Source: Rhizobium sp. BK313 | GTDB taxonomy: Bacteria > Pseudomonadota > Alphaproteobacteria > Rhizobiales > Rhizobiaceae | DNA length: 64,000 nt | Assembly (NCBI RefSeq): GCF_014193655.1 | Contig: NZ_JACHZQ010000001.1 | Coordinates: forward strand, 558,001 to 622,000 | Reading direction: 5' to 3' | Notes under the pieces: model-generated | Database searches by the model: none | Seen by the model: the letters and a program-made list of their open reading frames with translations, nothing else | Told to the model about the DNA's origin: nothing | Position numbers and translations under genes: made by a program | In this document: positions 50,326-60,952 of the stretch, in pieces | Position numbering within the stretch: the stretch's first letter is position 1 | Layout: each line of letters opens with the position of its first letter

Positions 50326-53300
50326 ATGTTTGACAATCTTTTCGGATCGGAAACAGCGAAGCGCGATGGCAGCGAAGTGTTCGCGGCCCTGAGGCAGGCG
50401 GCGAGCGAGCGAATCCTCGTGCTCGATGGCGCCATGGGCACCCAGATACAGGGGCTTGGCTTTGACGAGGATCATTTCCGCGGCGATCGCTTCATTGGCT
50501 GCGCCTGTCATCAGAAGGGCAACAACGACCTTCTCATTCTTACTCAGCCAGATGCCATCGAGGAGATCCACTATCGCTACGCCAAGGCCGGCGCGGATAT
50601 TCTCGAGACCAATACGTTCTCTTCGACCCGCATCGCGCAGGCCGACTATCAGATGGAAGGTGCGGTCTACGATCTGAACAAGGAGGGGGCGGCAGTTGCG
50701 CGCCGGGCGGCAATCCGCGCAGAACGCGAGGACGGCAGGCGCCGTTTTGTGGCCGGCGCCATCGGCCCGACCAACCGTACCGCTTCGATTTCTCCCGACG
50801 TCAATAATCCCGGCTATCGCGCGGTGAGCTTCGACGATTTGCGACTGGCCTATGGAGAGCAGATCGACGGTTTGATCGACGGTGGCGCTGATATCATCCT
50901 CATCGAGACGATCTTCGATACGCTAAACGCCAAGGCAGCCATTTTCGCTTGCGAGGAGCGGTTCGAGGCGAAAGGCGTTCGCCTGCCGGTTATGATCTCT
51001 GGCACGATCACCGATCTTTCCGGCCGGACGCTCTCCGGCCAGACGCCGTCGGCCTTCTGGAATTCGGTGCGCCACGCAAATCCCTTCACCATCGGCCTCA
51101 ACTGCGCGCTCGGCGCCAACGCCATGCGGCCGCACCTGCAGGAGCTTTCGGGCGCTGCCGATACCTTCATCTGCGCCTATCCCAATGCCGGCCTGCCGAA
51201 CGAGTTCGGCCAATATGACGAAACGCCTGACATGATGGCGGCGCAGGTCGAAGGCTTTGCTCGCGACGGCCTCGTCAACATCGTCGGCGGCTGCTGCGGC
51301 TCGACGCCGGAGCATATCGCCGCGATCGCTCAAGCGGTTTCGAAATGTCAGCCGCGCCAGCTTGCGGCGCACCGCCCGTTCATGTCGCTCTCCGGCCTCG
51401 AACCCTTCGAGTTGACCAAGGACATCCCCTTCGTCAACGTCGGCGAACGCACAAATGTCACCGGCTCGGCAAAGTTCCGCAAACTGATCACTAATGCCGA
51501 CTATACTGCAGCATTGGCCGTTGCGCGTGACCAGGTCGAAAACGGTGCGCAGGTGATCGACATCAACATGGACGAAGGCCTGATCGATTCCGAAAAGGCG
51601 ATGGTCGAGTTCCTCAACCTGATCGCCGCAGAGCCGGATATCGCCCGCGTGCCCGTCATGATAGACAGCTCGAAATTCTCGATCATCGAAGCGGGCCTGA
51701 AATGCGTGCAGGGCAAGCCGATTGTCAACTCGATCTCGCTGAAAGAGGGCGAAGAGAATTTTCTTAAGCAGGCGCGACTATTGCGCAACTATGGCGCTGC
51801 CGTCGTCGTCATGGCGTTCGACGAGCAGGGGCAAGCCGATAGCTATCAGCGCAAGGTCGAGATCTGCGCGCGTGCCTACAACCTTCTGACCGAAGAGGCG
51901 GGGCTGCCGCCGGAAGACATTATCTTTGATCCGAATATCTTCGCGGTCGCGACCGGCATCGAGGAGCATAATAATTACGGCGTCGACTTCATCGAGGCGA
52001 CGCGGACGATCCGCCAAACCATGCCGCTGGTTCATATCTCTGGCGGCGTATCGAATCTCTCTTTCTCCTTCCGCGGCAACGAGCCGGTGCGCGAGGCGAT
52101 GCATGCCGTGTTCCTCTACCACGCCATTCAGGCGGGTATGGATATGGGTATCGTCAACGCCGGTCAGCTTGCGGTCTACGACAACATCGATCCGGAGCTG
52201 CGCGAAGCCTGCGAAGATGTCGTGCTCAACCGCCGGCCCGATGGCACCGAGCGGCTGCTCGAAATAGCCGAGCGTTTTCGTGGCGCCGGCAACCGGGAGG
52301 CCAAAGTGCAGGATCTTGCCTGGCGTGATTGGCCGGTCGAGAAGCGGCTGGAACACGCGCTGGTCAATGGCATCACCGAATATATCGAAGCGGACACCGA
52401 GGAGGCACGGCAAAAGGCGGATCGTCCGTTGCATGTCATCGAAGGTCCGCTGATGGCCGGCATGAATGTCGTCGGCGATCTCTTTGGCTCGGGCAAGATG
52501 TTCCTGCCGCAGGTGGTGAAGTCGGCCCGTGTGATGAAGCAGGCCGTGGCCGTTCTGTTGCCCTACATGGAGGCGGAAAAGCTTGCCAACGGTGGCAGCG
52601 GTGAGCGTCAGGCGGCGGGCAAAGTATTGATGGCGACCGTCAAGGGCGATGTGCACGATATCGGCAAGAACATCGTCGGCGTTGTGCTCGCCTGCAACAA
52701 TTACGAAATCATCGATCTCGGCGTTATGGTGCCGGCGACGAAGATCCTGGAAACGGCAATCGCCGAGAAGGTCGATATCATCGGCCTCTCTGGGCTGATC
52801 ACCCCGTCCTTGGACGAGATGGTACATGTCGCCTCGGAAATGGAGCGTCAGGGGTTTGATATCCCGTTGCTGATCGGCGGCGCGACCACCAGCCGTGTGC
52901 ACACGGCTGTAAAGATCCATCCGCGTTATGAAAAGGGGCAGACGGTGTATGTCACCGATGCCAGCCGTGCCGTCGGTGTCGTCTCGGCGCTGTTGTCGCC
53001 GGAGGCTCAGCAGGGCTATGTCGATACGGTCCGCGCTGAATATGCCAAGGTCGCCGCGGCGCATGCCCGCAGCGAGGCGGAGAAGGTGCGCCTGCCTATC
53101 GCAAGGGCCCGCGAGAATGCCGAGAAGGTCGATTGGGCTAATTACAAGCCGGTGACACCGCAGTTCTTCGGAACGAAGGTGTTTGAGAACTACGATCTGG
53201 CGGAACTGGCCACATATATCGACTGGACACCGTTCTTCCAGACCTGGGAATTGAAGGGCCGTTTCCCGGCAATCCTCCAAGACGAGAAGCAGGGTGAAGC

Positions 53301-54102
53301 AGCACGACAGCTTTATGCCGATGCGCAGGCGATGCTGGAAAAAATCATAGCAGAAAACTGGTTCCGTCCGCGCGCCGTCGTCGGCTTCTGGCCGGCGGGT
53401 GCGATCGGAGATGACATCCGCCTGTTCACCGATGAGGGTCGCACCGACGAACTCGCGACCTTCTTTACATTGCGTCAGCAATTGTCGAAGCGAGACGGCC
53501 GGCCGAACGTGGCTCTGTCGGATTTTGTGGCGCCGGTTTCGAGCGGCGTCGGCGATTACGTCGGCGGTTTCGTCGTCACGGCAGGTATCGAGGAAATAGC
53601 CATTGCCGAGCGTTTTGAGCGTGCCAATGACGATTACTCTTCGATCCTTGTCAAGGCGCTAGCCGATCGTTTCGCTGAGGCTTTTGCCGAGCGGATGCAT
53701 GAGCGGGTACGGCGCGAGTTCTGGGGCTATGCCAAGGATGAAAACCTTAGCGGCGACGACCTGTTGTCGGAATCTTATGCCGGCATCCGCCCGGCACCGG
53801 GCTATCCTGCCCAGCCCGACCACACCGAGAAGGGGACCCTGTTCCGTCTGCTCGATGCGGAAGCGGCAACGGGCGTGAAGCTCACCGAAAGCTACGCCAT
53901 GTGGCCCGGCTCCTCTGTCTCCGGCCTCTATATCGGCCATCCCGACTCCTATTATTTCGGTGTCGCCAAGGTCGAGCGAGATCAGGTCGAAGACTATGCG
54001 GCCCGCAAGGACATGCCGATTGCCGAAGTGGAGCGTTGGCTCGGACCTGTGCTCAACTACGTGCCGGAAAAGCGCGATGCTGCCGTGGACGATGCGGCGT
54101 GA
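50326..54102 (+). CDS. metH: Cobalamin-dependent methionine synthase
   Basis: 1,258 residues, full length. ATG 50326 follows GGAG. Domains in order: homocysteine S-methyltransferase (1-330; [19 protein letters not shown], zinc cysteines in [13 protein letters not shown]323/C324), pterin-binding domain (about 360-640; [19 protein letters not shown]), B12-binding cap and Rossmann domains (about 660-900; D-V-H-D-I-G with cobalt-ligating H777) and the SAM-binding activation domain (about 920-1240; [19 protein letters not shown]). It transfers a methyl group from methyl-tetrahydrofolate to homocysteine. Monocistronic, behind a palindromic operator. All key motifs are intact. Confidence 0.97.
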   Translation: MFDNLFGSETAKRDGSEVFAALRQAASERILVLDGAMGTQIQGLGFDEDHFRGDRFIGCACHQKGNNDLLILTQPDAIEEIHYRYAKAGADILETNTFSSTRIAQADYQMEGAVYDLNKEGAAVARRAAIRAEREDGRRRFVAGAIGPTNRTASISPDVNNPGYRAVSFDDLRLAYGEQIDGLIDGGADIILIETIFDTLNAKAAIFACEERFEAKGVRLPVMISGTITDLSGRTLSGQTPSAFWNSVRHANPFTIGLNCALGANAMRPHLQELSGAADTFICAYPNAGLPNEFGQYDETPDMMAAQVEGFARDGLVNIVGGCCGSTPEHIAAIAQAVSKCQPRQLAAHRPFMSLSGLEPFELTKDIPFVNVGERTNVTGSAKFRKLITNADYTAALAVARDQVENGAQVIDINMDEGLIDSEKAMVEFLNLIAAEPDIARVPVMIDSSKFSIIEAGLKCVQGKPIVNSISLKEGEENFLKQARLLRNYGAAVVVMAFDEQGQADSYQRKVEICARAYNLLTEEAGLPPEDIIFDPNIFAVATGIEEHNNYGVDFIEATRTIRQTMPLVHISGGVSNLSFSFRGNEPVREAMHAVFLYHAIQAGMDMGIVNAGQLAVYDNIDPELREACEDVVLNRRPDGTERLLEIAERFRGAGNREAKVQDLAWRDWPVEKRLEHALVNGITEYIEADTEEARQKADRPLHVIEGPLMAGMNVVGDLFGSGKMFLPQVVKSARVMKQAVAVLLPYMEAEKLANGGSGERQAAGKVLMATVKGDVHDIGKNIVGVVLACNNYEIIDLGVMVPATKILETAIAEKVDIIGLSGLITPSLDEMVHVASEMERQGFDIPLLIGGATTSRVHTAVKIHPRYEKGQTVYVTDASRAVGVVSALLSPEAQQGYVDTVRAEYAKVAAAHARSEAEKVRLPIARARENAEKVDWANYKPVTPQFFGTKVFENYDLAELATYIDWTPFFQTWELKGRFPAILQDEKQGEAARQLYADAQAMLEKIIAENWFRPRAVVGFWPAGAIGDDIRLFTDEGRTDELATFFTLRQQLSKRDGRPNVALSDFVAPVSSGVGDYVGGFVVTAGIEEIAIAERFERANDDYSSILVKALADRFAEAFAERMHERVRREFWGYAKDENLSGDDLLSESYAGIRPAPGYPAQPDHTEKGTLFRLLDAEAATGVKLTESYAMWPGSSVSGLYIGHPDSYYFGVAKVERDQVEDYAARKDMPIAEVERWLGPVLNYVPEKRDAAVDDAA

Positions 54103-54311
54103 CGATCGGGTTCGAAGCCGGGGTGGAAAATGCCCGTTGCTGCGACCGCGATAGAAAACAATATGCCATTGATATCTGTCGACGAGGTTTGCGACGGGCT
54201 TGCCGATCACGCCGACTGGATTGCCCGGCTCTCGTGAATTCCGCGGTCTAGTCTTTTGAATTCAGAGAATCTTGTCCGCTTTCCGGTGGTTCCATCTGAT
54301 AGCGGGATGCT

Positions 54312-55076
54312 CTAGGTCGGCCCGATCGTCAGCTCCGCAACAAAGTCATATGCGTCTCCTCGGTAAAGCGAGCGGGTGAATTCCACGGCGCGACCCGAGC
54401 CGAGGTAGGAGATGCGTTCGATCGATAGGCCGGCGGCGCCGACAGGGACACCGAGCAGACCAGCGTCGGCTTCTTTCATGTTAGTCGCGGAGATGCGTTG
54501 TACGGCACGAACCGGGCGGACCTGGCGCTTTTCGAGCTCGGCATAGAGCGAGGCGGTCACGGTCGATGGGTCGGGCAGGAACTCGCCGGAGACGCTGGCA
54601 TGTTCGATGGCCAGCGGCTGGTCGTCGGCGATGCGCAGACGGCTGAGGCGGGAGACCTTGGTGTCGGCTGCGAGGCCGAGGATCATCATTTCATCGGGCG
54701 AAGGGGTGTGCACGCCCTTGTGCAGCCATTCGGAGCGTGCCGTCATGCCGCGCCGGGCCATATCTTCCGTGAAAGACGTTAGCTGGGACAGGCGTTGTTC
54801 GACCTTGGAAACAGGTTTGGCGACGAAGGTGCCGGAGCCGTGGCGACGGACGAGCACGCCTTCGGCGACGAGATCGTCGATCGCCTTGCGCACTGTCACG
54901 CGGCTGACGGCGGCATATTCGGCGATGTCGCGTTCCGGCGGCAGGGCATCGCCATGTTTCAACGTTCCGACCTTGACGGCGTCTTCGAGCGTCCGGCGAA
55001 GCTTGACATAGAGCGGACCGGTTCCGCCGGCGAGCAGGCGTCCTGGCGAAAAGATATGGCTCAGATCCTCTGTCAT
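54312..55076 (-). CDS. GntR family regulator with UTRA domain (HutC subfamily)
   Basis: 254 residues. Residues about 17-85 form the winged HTH (GPLYVKLRRTLEDAVKVGTLKHGDALPPERDIAEYAAVSRVTVRKAIDDLVAEGVLVRRHGSGTFV) and about 100-245 the UTRA effector domain. This subfamily includes NagR/NagQ-type regulators sensing GlcNAc-6-phosphate or GlcN-6-phosphate. It overlaps the kinase gene by four bases (ATGA) and faces away from the transporter operon, which it probably represses through the inverted repeats in the shared region. The effector is inferred, not proven. Confidence 0.88.
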   Translation of the reverse strand: MTEDLSHIFSPGRLLAGGTGPLYVKLRRTLEDAVKVGTLKHGDALPPERDIAEYAAVSRVTVRKAIDDLVAEGVLVRRHGSGTFVAKPVSKVEQRLSQLTSFTEDMARRGMTARSEWLHKGVHTPSPDEMMILGLAADTKVSRLSRLRIADDQPLAIEHASVSGEFLPDPSTVTASLYAELEKRQVRPVRAVQRISATNMKEADAGLLGVPVGAAGLSIERISYLGSGRAVEFTRSLYRGDAYDFVAELTIGPT

Positions 55077-55957
55077 GGCGTGCCCCCCGTGTCATTTTGC
55101 AGGAGCTTGGCCGCCAGTTCGACCGCGCCGCGCAATACGTCGCCTTTCGGTTCCGTGAGAAGCGCCTTATGCCGCGCATCGAGCCAGGGATGATATGCCT
55201 TCGAGAGGCCGCCCAGCAGGCAAATCGACGGGCATTCGGGCCAGAGCAGGGCATCGAGACTTTCGGAGATGGCGCTTACCGCTGTCTTCACGATGCCGAC
55301 AGCGATCACATCGCCGCTTTCGGCGTATTCGAAGACCATCGGTGCATAACGCGCGAAATCCTTTGGTTTGGAAACATGCGCGAATTCGACGATGCGTTCG
55401 GGATCGCCGCCAAATTCCGTCATGATTTTCTCGGTAAGCGGCGAGGGTTGGCGTACACCGTCCCGTGCCAGAAGCGATCGTTCCAGCAAATCGCGGCCGA
55501 GACGCGCACCGCTGGCCTGGTCGCCGACGACAAAACCCCAGCCGCCGATACCCCAGATCTTGCCCTTACAGCGGGCGTTGTAGACGGAGCCGGTGCCGAA
55601 TGCGCCGATGACTCCGTCGGCATCGCCGAGCGCACCCTGAAGCGCAATCATTGCATCGGTGACGACGTGGCCGTTCGCAAAGGGCAGGGCTTTTTCGATG
55701 CGCTTGCCGTAGTCGCCGACATTGGCACCGGCCGTGCCAACAACTGCGGGCAGTTTATACGCCAGCTCCGGATCGAGTCCTGCATCGTTGAGTGCCTGTC
55801 GTGCGGATGCGACGATATTGATCAAAGAGTTTTCGAGATCGGAAAGGATGTTGGCGGCACCCGCCTTGCCGGTGCCGAGAACTTTGCCCATTCTGTCCGT
55901 CACAGCAGCGCGGCAGCTTGTCCCGCCGCCGTCGATACCGATCGCAAACTCCGCCAT
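55073..55957 (-). CDS. BadF/BadG/BcrA/BcrD ATPase family kinase, probable N-acetylglucosamine kinase
   Basis: 294 residues from ATG 55957 (GGAGG five bases before). ATPase phosphate loops: FAIGIDGGGTSCRAAVTD at the start and VIGAFGTGSVYNARCKGKIWGIGGWGFVVGDQASGARLGRDLL in the middle; CLLGGLSKAYHPWL holds the adenosine region. This is the layout of bacterial GlcNAc kinases (NAGK-like) of the BadF family, which phosphorylate the sugar after import. Co-translation with the GntR gene and the opposed sugar transporter support an amino sugar substrate. No nagA or nagB is in the window. Confidence 0.82.
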   Translation of the reverse strand: MAEFAIGIDGGGTSCRAAVTDRMGKVLGTGKAGAANILSDLENSLINIVASARQALNDAGLDPELAYKLPAVVGTAGANVGDYGKRIEKALPFANGHVVTDAMIALQGALGDADGVIGAFGTGSVYNARCKGKIWGIGGWGFVVGDQASGARLGRDLLERSLLARDGVRQPSPLTEKIMTEFGGDPERIVEFAHVSKPKDFARYAPMVFEYAESGDVIAVGIVKTAVSAISESLDALLWPECPSICLLGGLSKAYHPWLDARHKALLTEPKGDVLRGAVELAAKLLQNDTGGTP

Positions 55958-56001
55958 CGCATCCTCCGGATACCACCCATTCCCCATTTTTTCCTACAAT
56001 A

Positions 56002-56142
56002 CCAAAAAAATACCATTTACCAATAGGCAATGCGTCGCTTTTTTCGTCTCTGTATCATATTGAAAAATATTGATAAAATTTTTTTGTCGTTTTTTCTCGC
56101 TCCTAAAAGTTAAATTCGGCTGGACAATTGGTATTTTTTTGG
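56002..56142. promoter_or_regulatory. Inverted 14-base repeats in the divergent promoter region
   Basis: CCAAAAAAATACCA at 56002-56015 and its exact inverse TGGTATTTTTTTGG at 56129-56142 flank a very AT-rich 113-base core. The first is part of a cluster of ACCA repeats (56001, 56012, 56019). This is the only structured part of the 547-base gap 55958-56504; the rest (from about 56150) is a long GC-richer leader without a convincing gene. The repeats are candidate GntR-regulator sites for both operons. Confidence 0.6.
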
Positions 56143-56504
56143 CCTTAATTCTTGTCAAGGGAACAGTTCGAACAGGCATCGGCAGAACCGGCAGGATAAC
56201 AATAGCCGGAAGGCCTAGCAGAAGGTGGCGGACCTCTGCCGTTGTCAGGAGCCGCGTGGATCAAGAGGGTCCATGCGACAGCGTTGTCATGAATTTCCCG
56301 TGTGTTGAGTTTCTGGTGTCTCTGTCCGGTCGTCCGGCAGGTCACGTCGGGCCGATCAGGCACAGTGCCTCGCGTGCCCTTGTGCATTTGGGGCCGGCAA
56401 TGTTGGCGGTCCTTGTGGAGCGTTGGCTGTTTCCTCGGATATGCCAGCGGATTTTTCAGATCGAGAACAGTGCCTTATTCCAGGCGCTTAAACAGGAGAG
56501 GGAA

Positions 56505-57761
56505 ATGAAAAACAATGTTCTGAAGGGCTTGCTCCTCGCATCCAGCCTGCTGACCTCGGTTAGCTTTGCGCATGCGGCGGACGTGACGCTGACGCTTGAA
56601 AGCTGGCGCAACGACGACCTGCAGATTTGGCAGGACAAGATCATCCCGGCTTTCGAAGCCAAGAACCCCGGCATCAAGGTCGTCTTCTCGCCGACGGCTC
56701 CGACCGAGTACAACGCAGCGCTGAACGCCAAGCTCGACGCCGGTTCTGCGGGCGACATCATCACCTGCCGCCCGTTCACCTCGCTGGACCTCTTCAACAA
56801 GAAGCAGCTCTCCGACCTGACGTCGCTGCCGGGCATGGACAACTTCTCGCCGGTGGCCAAGGCCGCCTGGACCACCGACGACGGCAAGTCGACCTTCTGC
56901 GTGCCGATGGCTTCGGTTATCCACGGCTTCATCTACAACAAGGACGCCTTCGACAAGCTCGGCCTGAAGGTTCCGACGACCCGCGACGAATTCTTCGCGG
57001 TTCTCGACAAGATCAAGGCTGACGGCACTTACATTCCGATGGCCATGGGCACGAAGGACCTCTGGGAAGCCGCTACGATGGGCTACCAGAACATCGGTCC
57101 GAACTATTGGAAGGGTGAAGACGGTCGTGAGGCCCTGATCGCCGGCAAGGAAAAGCTGACCGACGCTCCGTGGGTCGATCCCTACAAGGAACTCGCTAAG
57201 TGGAAGCCTTACCTCGGCGACGGTTTCGAGGCCCAGGGCTACGCGGACAGCCAGAACCTCTTCACGCTCGGCAGGGCTGCCATCTACCCGGCCGGTTCGT
57301 GGGAAATCGCGCTGTTCAATACGCAGGCCCAGTTCAAGATGGGTGCCTTCCCGCCGCCGGTCGCAAAGGCTGGCGACACGGCTTACATCTCCGACCATCC
57401 GGATATCGGCGTCGGCCTGAATACCAAGAGCGCACATCCGGACGAAGCCAAGAAGTTCCTGAGCTGGGTTGCTTCCGACGAGTTCGCTAACCTTTACGCC
57501 AACTCGCTGCCGGGCTTCTTCAGCCTGAACTCGCATCCGGTGAAGATGACCGATCCGCTCGCCCAGGAATTTGTCTCCTGGCGCGACAATCACAAGTCGA
57601 CCGTTCGCTCGACCTACCAGATCCTGTCGCGCGGCACGCCGAACCTGGAAAACGACACCTGGACGGAATCCGCCAACGTCATCAACGGCACGGATACGCC
57701 GGACGCTGCTGCCGCAAAGCTGCAGAAGGGCCTCGACAGCTGGTACAAGCCGGCCAAGTGA
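56505..57761 (+). CDS. Sugar ABC transporter, solute-binding protein
   Basis: 418 residues from ATG 56505 (AGGAGAGGG just before); the open frame upstream is only leader. A signal peptide covers about 1-24 (VLKGLLLASSLLTSVSFAHA). The CUT1-type binding protein follows: VTLTLESWRNDDLQIWQDKIIPAFEAKNPGIKVVFSP, YNAALNAKLDAGSAGDIITCRPF, GRAAIYPAGSWEIALFN and SAHPDEAKKFLSWVASDEFA. It delivers a sugar to the two permeases encoded next. A large hairpin lies between it and the permeases. The substrate is most likely an amino sugar or glycoside. Confidence 0.93.
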   Translation: MKNNVLKGLLLASSLLTSVSFAHAADVTLTLESWRNDDLQIWQDKIIPAFEAKNPGIKVVFSPTAPTEYNAALNAKLDAGSAGDIITCRPFTSLDLFNKKQLSDLTSLPGMDNFSPVAKAAWTTDDGKSTFCVPMASVIHGFIYNKDAFDKLGLKVPTTRDEFFAVLDKIKADGTYIPMAMGTKDLWEAATMGYQNIGPNYWKGEDGREALIAGKEKLTDAPWVDPYKELAKWKPYLGDGFEAQGYADSQNLFTLGRAAIYPAGSWEIALFNTQAQFKMGAFPPPVAKAGDTAYISDHPDIGVGLNTKSAHPDEAKKFLSWVASDEFANLYANSLPGFFSLNSHPVKMTDPLAQEFVSWRDNHKSTVRSTYQILSRGTPNLENDTWTESANVINGTDTPDAAAAKLQKGLDSWYKPAK

Positions 57762-57851
57762 TCCTGCCTTGATGCATCCGGACGAGGGGCCTTTCTAAGC
57801 TCCTCGTCCTCGCTCTCTTCCCGCGCGGTAGGCGGTCAGAGAGAAAGATAG

Positions 57852-57905
57852 AGGGTGCGGCTTGCCGCTTTTCCCGGCTGCCGGGACAAGACAGAGCCGC
57901 ACCCT
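57852..57905 (+). terminator. Long hairpin between binding-protein and permease genes
   Basis: AGGGTGCGGCT (57852-57862) pairs with AGCCGCACCCT (57895-57905); a smaller CCCGG/CCGGG hairpin is inside the loop. Weak T-rich sequence follows. Such hairpins often protect or terminate the binding protein message so that it is made in excess. The rest of the 311-base gap shows nothing else. Confidence 0.65.
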
Positions 57906-58072
57906 TCTTCATTTTCTATGCGACAGGCGCCAGGCTGGCGACAGTCGAGATATCAGCATCGTGACGCGCCGGACGTCGTTTCTCCACAATTGTTTGGGGC
58001 CGGGATTGCGGACGAATTTGACCATTTGCGCTGCCGCCCTGAGCTGCAGCCAATAAAAACGGGCAGAATGCC

Positions 58073-59026
58073 ATGAGCGAAGCCGAATTATCTGCCGCAC
58101 ACACCGCGGCACCGATCAAGCGCCAAATGCGCTGGCATATCCTCGTTTTCCTTCTTCCGGCCTTCATAGTCTATACGGCCGTGATGATCCTGCCTCTAAT
58201 CGAGACGTTGCGGCTCTCGCTTTTCAATGTCGTCGACAACCAGCCTGTCTTTGTCGGCCTCAATAATTTCAAGGTCTTGTTTGGGGATGAACGTTGGGCG
58301 CATGATTTCTGGAATGCGCTGCGCAACAATGTGATCTTTTTCATCATCCATATGTGCGTACAGAACCCCATCGGTGTTGCGCTCGCAGCACTTCTTTCTC
58401 TGCCGAAGTTGCGGTTTGTCGCCTTCTACCGCACGGCCATGTTCCTGCCGACGCTGCTGTCCTTCGTCATTGTCGGCTTCATCTGGAAACTGATCCTGTC
58501 GCCGCTTTGGGGTGTCGCACCCGATCTGATGGGGCTGGTCGGCCTGAAGTCCTTCTTTGCGCCCTGGCTTGGTAAGCCTGGTACGGCGCTGGTTACCGTC
58601 GCGCTGATTTCGGTCTGGCAATATGTCGGAATTCCGATGATGCTGATTTATGCGGCGCTGCTCAACATTCCCGAGGAAGTTATCGAAGCTGCCGAATGCG
58701 ACGGCATCACAGGCTGGAGCCAGTTCTGGAAGATCAAACTGCCACTTGTGCTGCCAGCGATCGGCATCATTTCGATCCTGACCTTCGTCGGAAATTTCAA
58801 CGCTTTCGACCTTGTCTATACTGTTCAAGGCGCGCTAGCAGGGCCGGATGGTTCCACGGATATTCTCGGTACTCTGCTCTACCGTGTGTTCTTCGGCTTC
58901 CAGCTACAGGCCGGCGACCGCTCGATGGGCGCTACCATTGCGACGGTGATGTTCCTGATCATCCTCGCCGGCGTCTCGTTCTATCTTTTCATCGTCCAGC
59001 GGCGCATCCGCCGCTACCAGTTCTGA
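58073..59026 (+). CDS. Sugar ABC transporter permease (MalF-like)
   Basis: 317 residues with six main membrane segments (first: WHILVFLLPAFIVYTAVMILPLIETLRLSLF). The EAA loop that docks the ATPase is seen in IPEEVIEAAECDGITGWSQFWKIKLPLVLPAIG (E-A-A-x-x-D-G motif). The C-terminus is FLIILAGVSFYLFIVQRRIRRYQF. It forms the inner-membrane channel with the next gene product. Twelve bases separate the two permease genes. Confidence 0.93.
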   Translation: MSEAELSAAHTAAPIKRQMRWHILVFLLPAFIVYTAVMILPLIETLRLSLFNVVDNQPVFVGLNNFKVLFGDERWAHDFWNALRNNVIFFIIHMCVQNPIGVALAALLSLPKLRFVAFYRTAMFLPTLLSFVIVGFIWKLILSPLWGVAPDLMGLVGLKSFFAPWLGKPGTALVTVALISVWQYVGIPMMLIYAALLNIPEEVIEAAECDGITGWSQFWKIKLPLVLPAIGIISILTFVGNFNAFDLVYTVQGALAGPDGSTDILGTLLYRVFFGFQLQAGDRSMGATIATVMFLIILAGVSFYLFIVQRRIRRYQF

Positions 59027-59038
59027 GGAGAGGCGACC

Positions 59039-59878
59039 ATGTCCAAGGCACGCACTTCCCTTATCCGCACCGGCCTCGTGCATCTCGCGCTCATTGCTTA
59101 CACGCTGATAGCGCTGTTTCCGGTGTTTCTCACCATCGTCAACTCGTTCAAGGACCGCGCTTCGATCTTTCGCGTGCCCTTGAGCGTTCCCACCCCGTCC
59201 ACTTTCAGCTTGATCGGCTATAAGACAGTACTGGGGCAGGGTGATTTCGCCACCTATTTCCAGAACAGTTTCGTCGTGACAATCGTCTCGATCATCTTCA
59301 CGCTGCTGTTCGGCGCCATGGCCGCGTTTGCGCTGTCGGAATACCGTTTCCGGGGCAATACAATCATGGGGCTTTATCTCGCGATCGGGATCATGATCCC
59401 GATCCGCCTCGGCACGGTCGCCATCCTGCAGGGCATGGTCGCCGCCGGTCTGGTCAATACGTTGACCTCGCTGATCCTCGTTTACACGGCGCAGGGCCTG
59501 CCGCTGGCGATTTTCATTCTCTCGGAATTCATGCGTACTGTTTCCGATGACCTGAAGAATGCCGGGCGCATCGATGGGCTCAGTGAATATGCGATCTTCT
59601 TCCGTCTCGTGCTGCCGCTGGTGCGTCCTGCCATGGCGACGGTTGCTGTCTTCACCATGATCCCGATCTGGAACGACCTGTGGTTCCCGCTAATCCTGGC
59701 ACCGAGCGAGGCGACCAAGACTGTTACGCTGGGGTCGCAGATATTCATTGGCCAGTTCGTCACCAACTGGAATGCAGTGCTGGCGGCGCTGTCGCTCGCC
59801 ATCCTGCCGATCCTCGTGCTTTACGTTATCTTTTCGCGCCAACTCATTCGCGGCATTACTTCTGGAGCAGTCAAGTGA
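59039..59878 (+). CDS. Sugar ABC transporter permease (MalG-like)
   Basis: 279 residues, six membrane segments. It starts LIRTGLVHLALIAYTLIALFPVFLTIVNSFKDRASIF, and the ATPase-contact loop reads DDLKNAGRIDGLSEYAIFFRLVLPLVRPAMATVAVF with a D-A/G-x-x-D-G variant of the EAA motif. The ending IFSRQLIRGITSGAVK is usual for MalG-type proteins. It overlaps the dehydrogenase gene by four bases (GTGA). Confidence 0.93.
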   Translation: MSKARTSLIRTGLVHLALIAYTLIALFPVFLTIVNSFKDRASIFRVPLSVPTPSTFSLIGYKTVLGQGDFATYFQNSFVVTIVSIIFTLLFGAMAAFALSEYRFRGNTIMGLYLAIGIMIPIRLGTVAILQGMVAAGLVNTLTSLILVYTAQGLPLAIFILSEFMRTVSDDLKNAGRIDGLSEYAIFFRLVLPLVRPAMATVAVFTMIPIWNDLWFPLILAPSEATKTVTLGSQIFIGQFVTNWNAVLAALSLAILPILVLYVIFSRQLIRGITSGAVK

Positions 59879-60939
59879 GCTCATCCGAAAAGCCGATCCG
59901 TGTTCTCGTCGCCGGCCTGGGCAATATGGGCCGCAGCCATGCGCTCGCCTATCACAACAATCCTGGTTTCGAGGTGGTGGGCCTCGTTAACCGCTCCACG
60001 CCGAAGCTGGCGGATGAGCTGCGGGGGTACACGATCCATGCGGATTTCGAGACGGCTCTGAAAGAGCTGAAGCCTGATCTCTGCTCGATCAATACTTATT
60101 CCGACAGTCACGCCGACTATGCGGTGATGGCTTTCGAAGCCGGCTGCGACGTTTTCGTCGAAAAGCCGCTGGCAACGACCGTCGAGGATGCCGAACGTGT
60201 GGTGGCGGCCGCGAAGAAAGCCGGCCGCAAACTGGTGATCGGCTATATCCTGCGCCATCATCCGTCGTGGATGCGCTTGATCGCCGAAGCCCGCAAGCTC
60301 GGCGGCCCCTATGTTTTCCGCATGAACCTGAACCAGCAGTCGAGCGGCCCGACCTGGGAAACGCACAAGGCGCTGATGCGGACGACGTCGCCGATCGTCG
60401 ATTGTGGCGTGCATTATGTCGACGTCATGTGCCAGATCACTGACGCCAAGCCGGTCGAGGTGCGTGGCATGGGCCTGCGTATGTCGAACGAGATCGCGCC
60501 GGATATGTACAACTACGGCCATCTGCAAGTGATCTACGAAGATGGTTCGGTTGGCTGGTATGAGGCCGGCTGGGGGCCGATGATTTCCGAGACCGCCTTC
60601 TTCGTTAAGGATGTCATGTCGCCGAACGGTGCGGTTTCTATCGTCATGGACCCGAATGCGAAGTCCGATGACATCGACACTCACACCAAGACGTCCGTTA
60701 TCCGGCTGCACACCGCCGAAACCGGTCCGGACGGTAAGTTCATCCGGCCGGACCAGGATCTGCGCATGGACGGCGAGCCAGGTCATCAGGAGCTGTGCGA
60801 CCTCGAGCAGGCCTTCGTACTGAAGGCGATCCGAGAGGATGCCGATCTCAGCCGCCATATGGCCGACGCCGTTCAATCGCTGCGTATCTGCCTCGCCGCC
60901 GACGAGAGCGTGCGCACCGGCAAGCCCGTTTATTTGTAA
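59875..60939 (+). CDS. Gfo/Idh/MocA family oxidoreductase
   Basis: 354 residues from GTG 59875, overlapping the permease stop, with GGAG eight bases before. The N-terminal Rossmann part has IRVLVAGLGNMGRSHALAYHNN, and the typical EKPLATT motif (FVEKPLATTVEDAERVVAAAKKAG), with the catalytic-lysine-type position in E-K-P. The C-terminal half is the sheet-forming domain with SPIVDCGVHYVDVMCQI, the conserved D-x-x-x-H region. It oxidises a sugar or cyclitol with NAD(P). Being inside the transporter operon it presumably acts on the imported sugar. Confidence 0.92.
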   Translation: MSSSEKPIRVLVAGLGNMGRSHALAYHNNPGFEVVGLVNRSTPKLADELRGYTIHADFETALKELKPDLCSINTYSDSHADYAVMAFEAGCDVFVEKPLATTVEDAERVVAAAKKAGRKLVIGYILRHHPSWMRLIAEARKLGGPYVFRMNLNQQSSGPTWETHKALMRTTSPIVDCGVHYVDVMCQITDAKPVEVRGMGLRMSNEIAPDMYNYGHLQVIYEDGSVGWYEAGWGPMISETAFFVKDVMSPNGAVSIVMDPNAKSDDIDTHTKTSVIRLHTAETGPDGKFIRPDQDLRMDGEPGHQELCDLEQAFVLKAIREDADLSRHMADAVQSLRICLAADESVRTGKPVYL

Positions 60940-60952
60940 GGGATAAGAGACT

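Noticed and set aside
51778..53481. 567-codon open frame antisense to metH
   Set aside because: It lies wholly opposite the well-supported metH coding sequence, and its open length is explained by the GC-rich codon bias of the sense strand.
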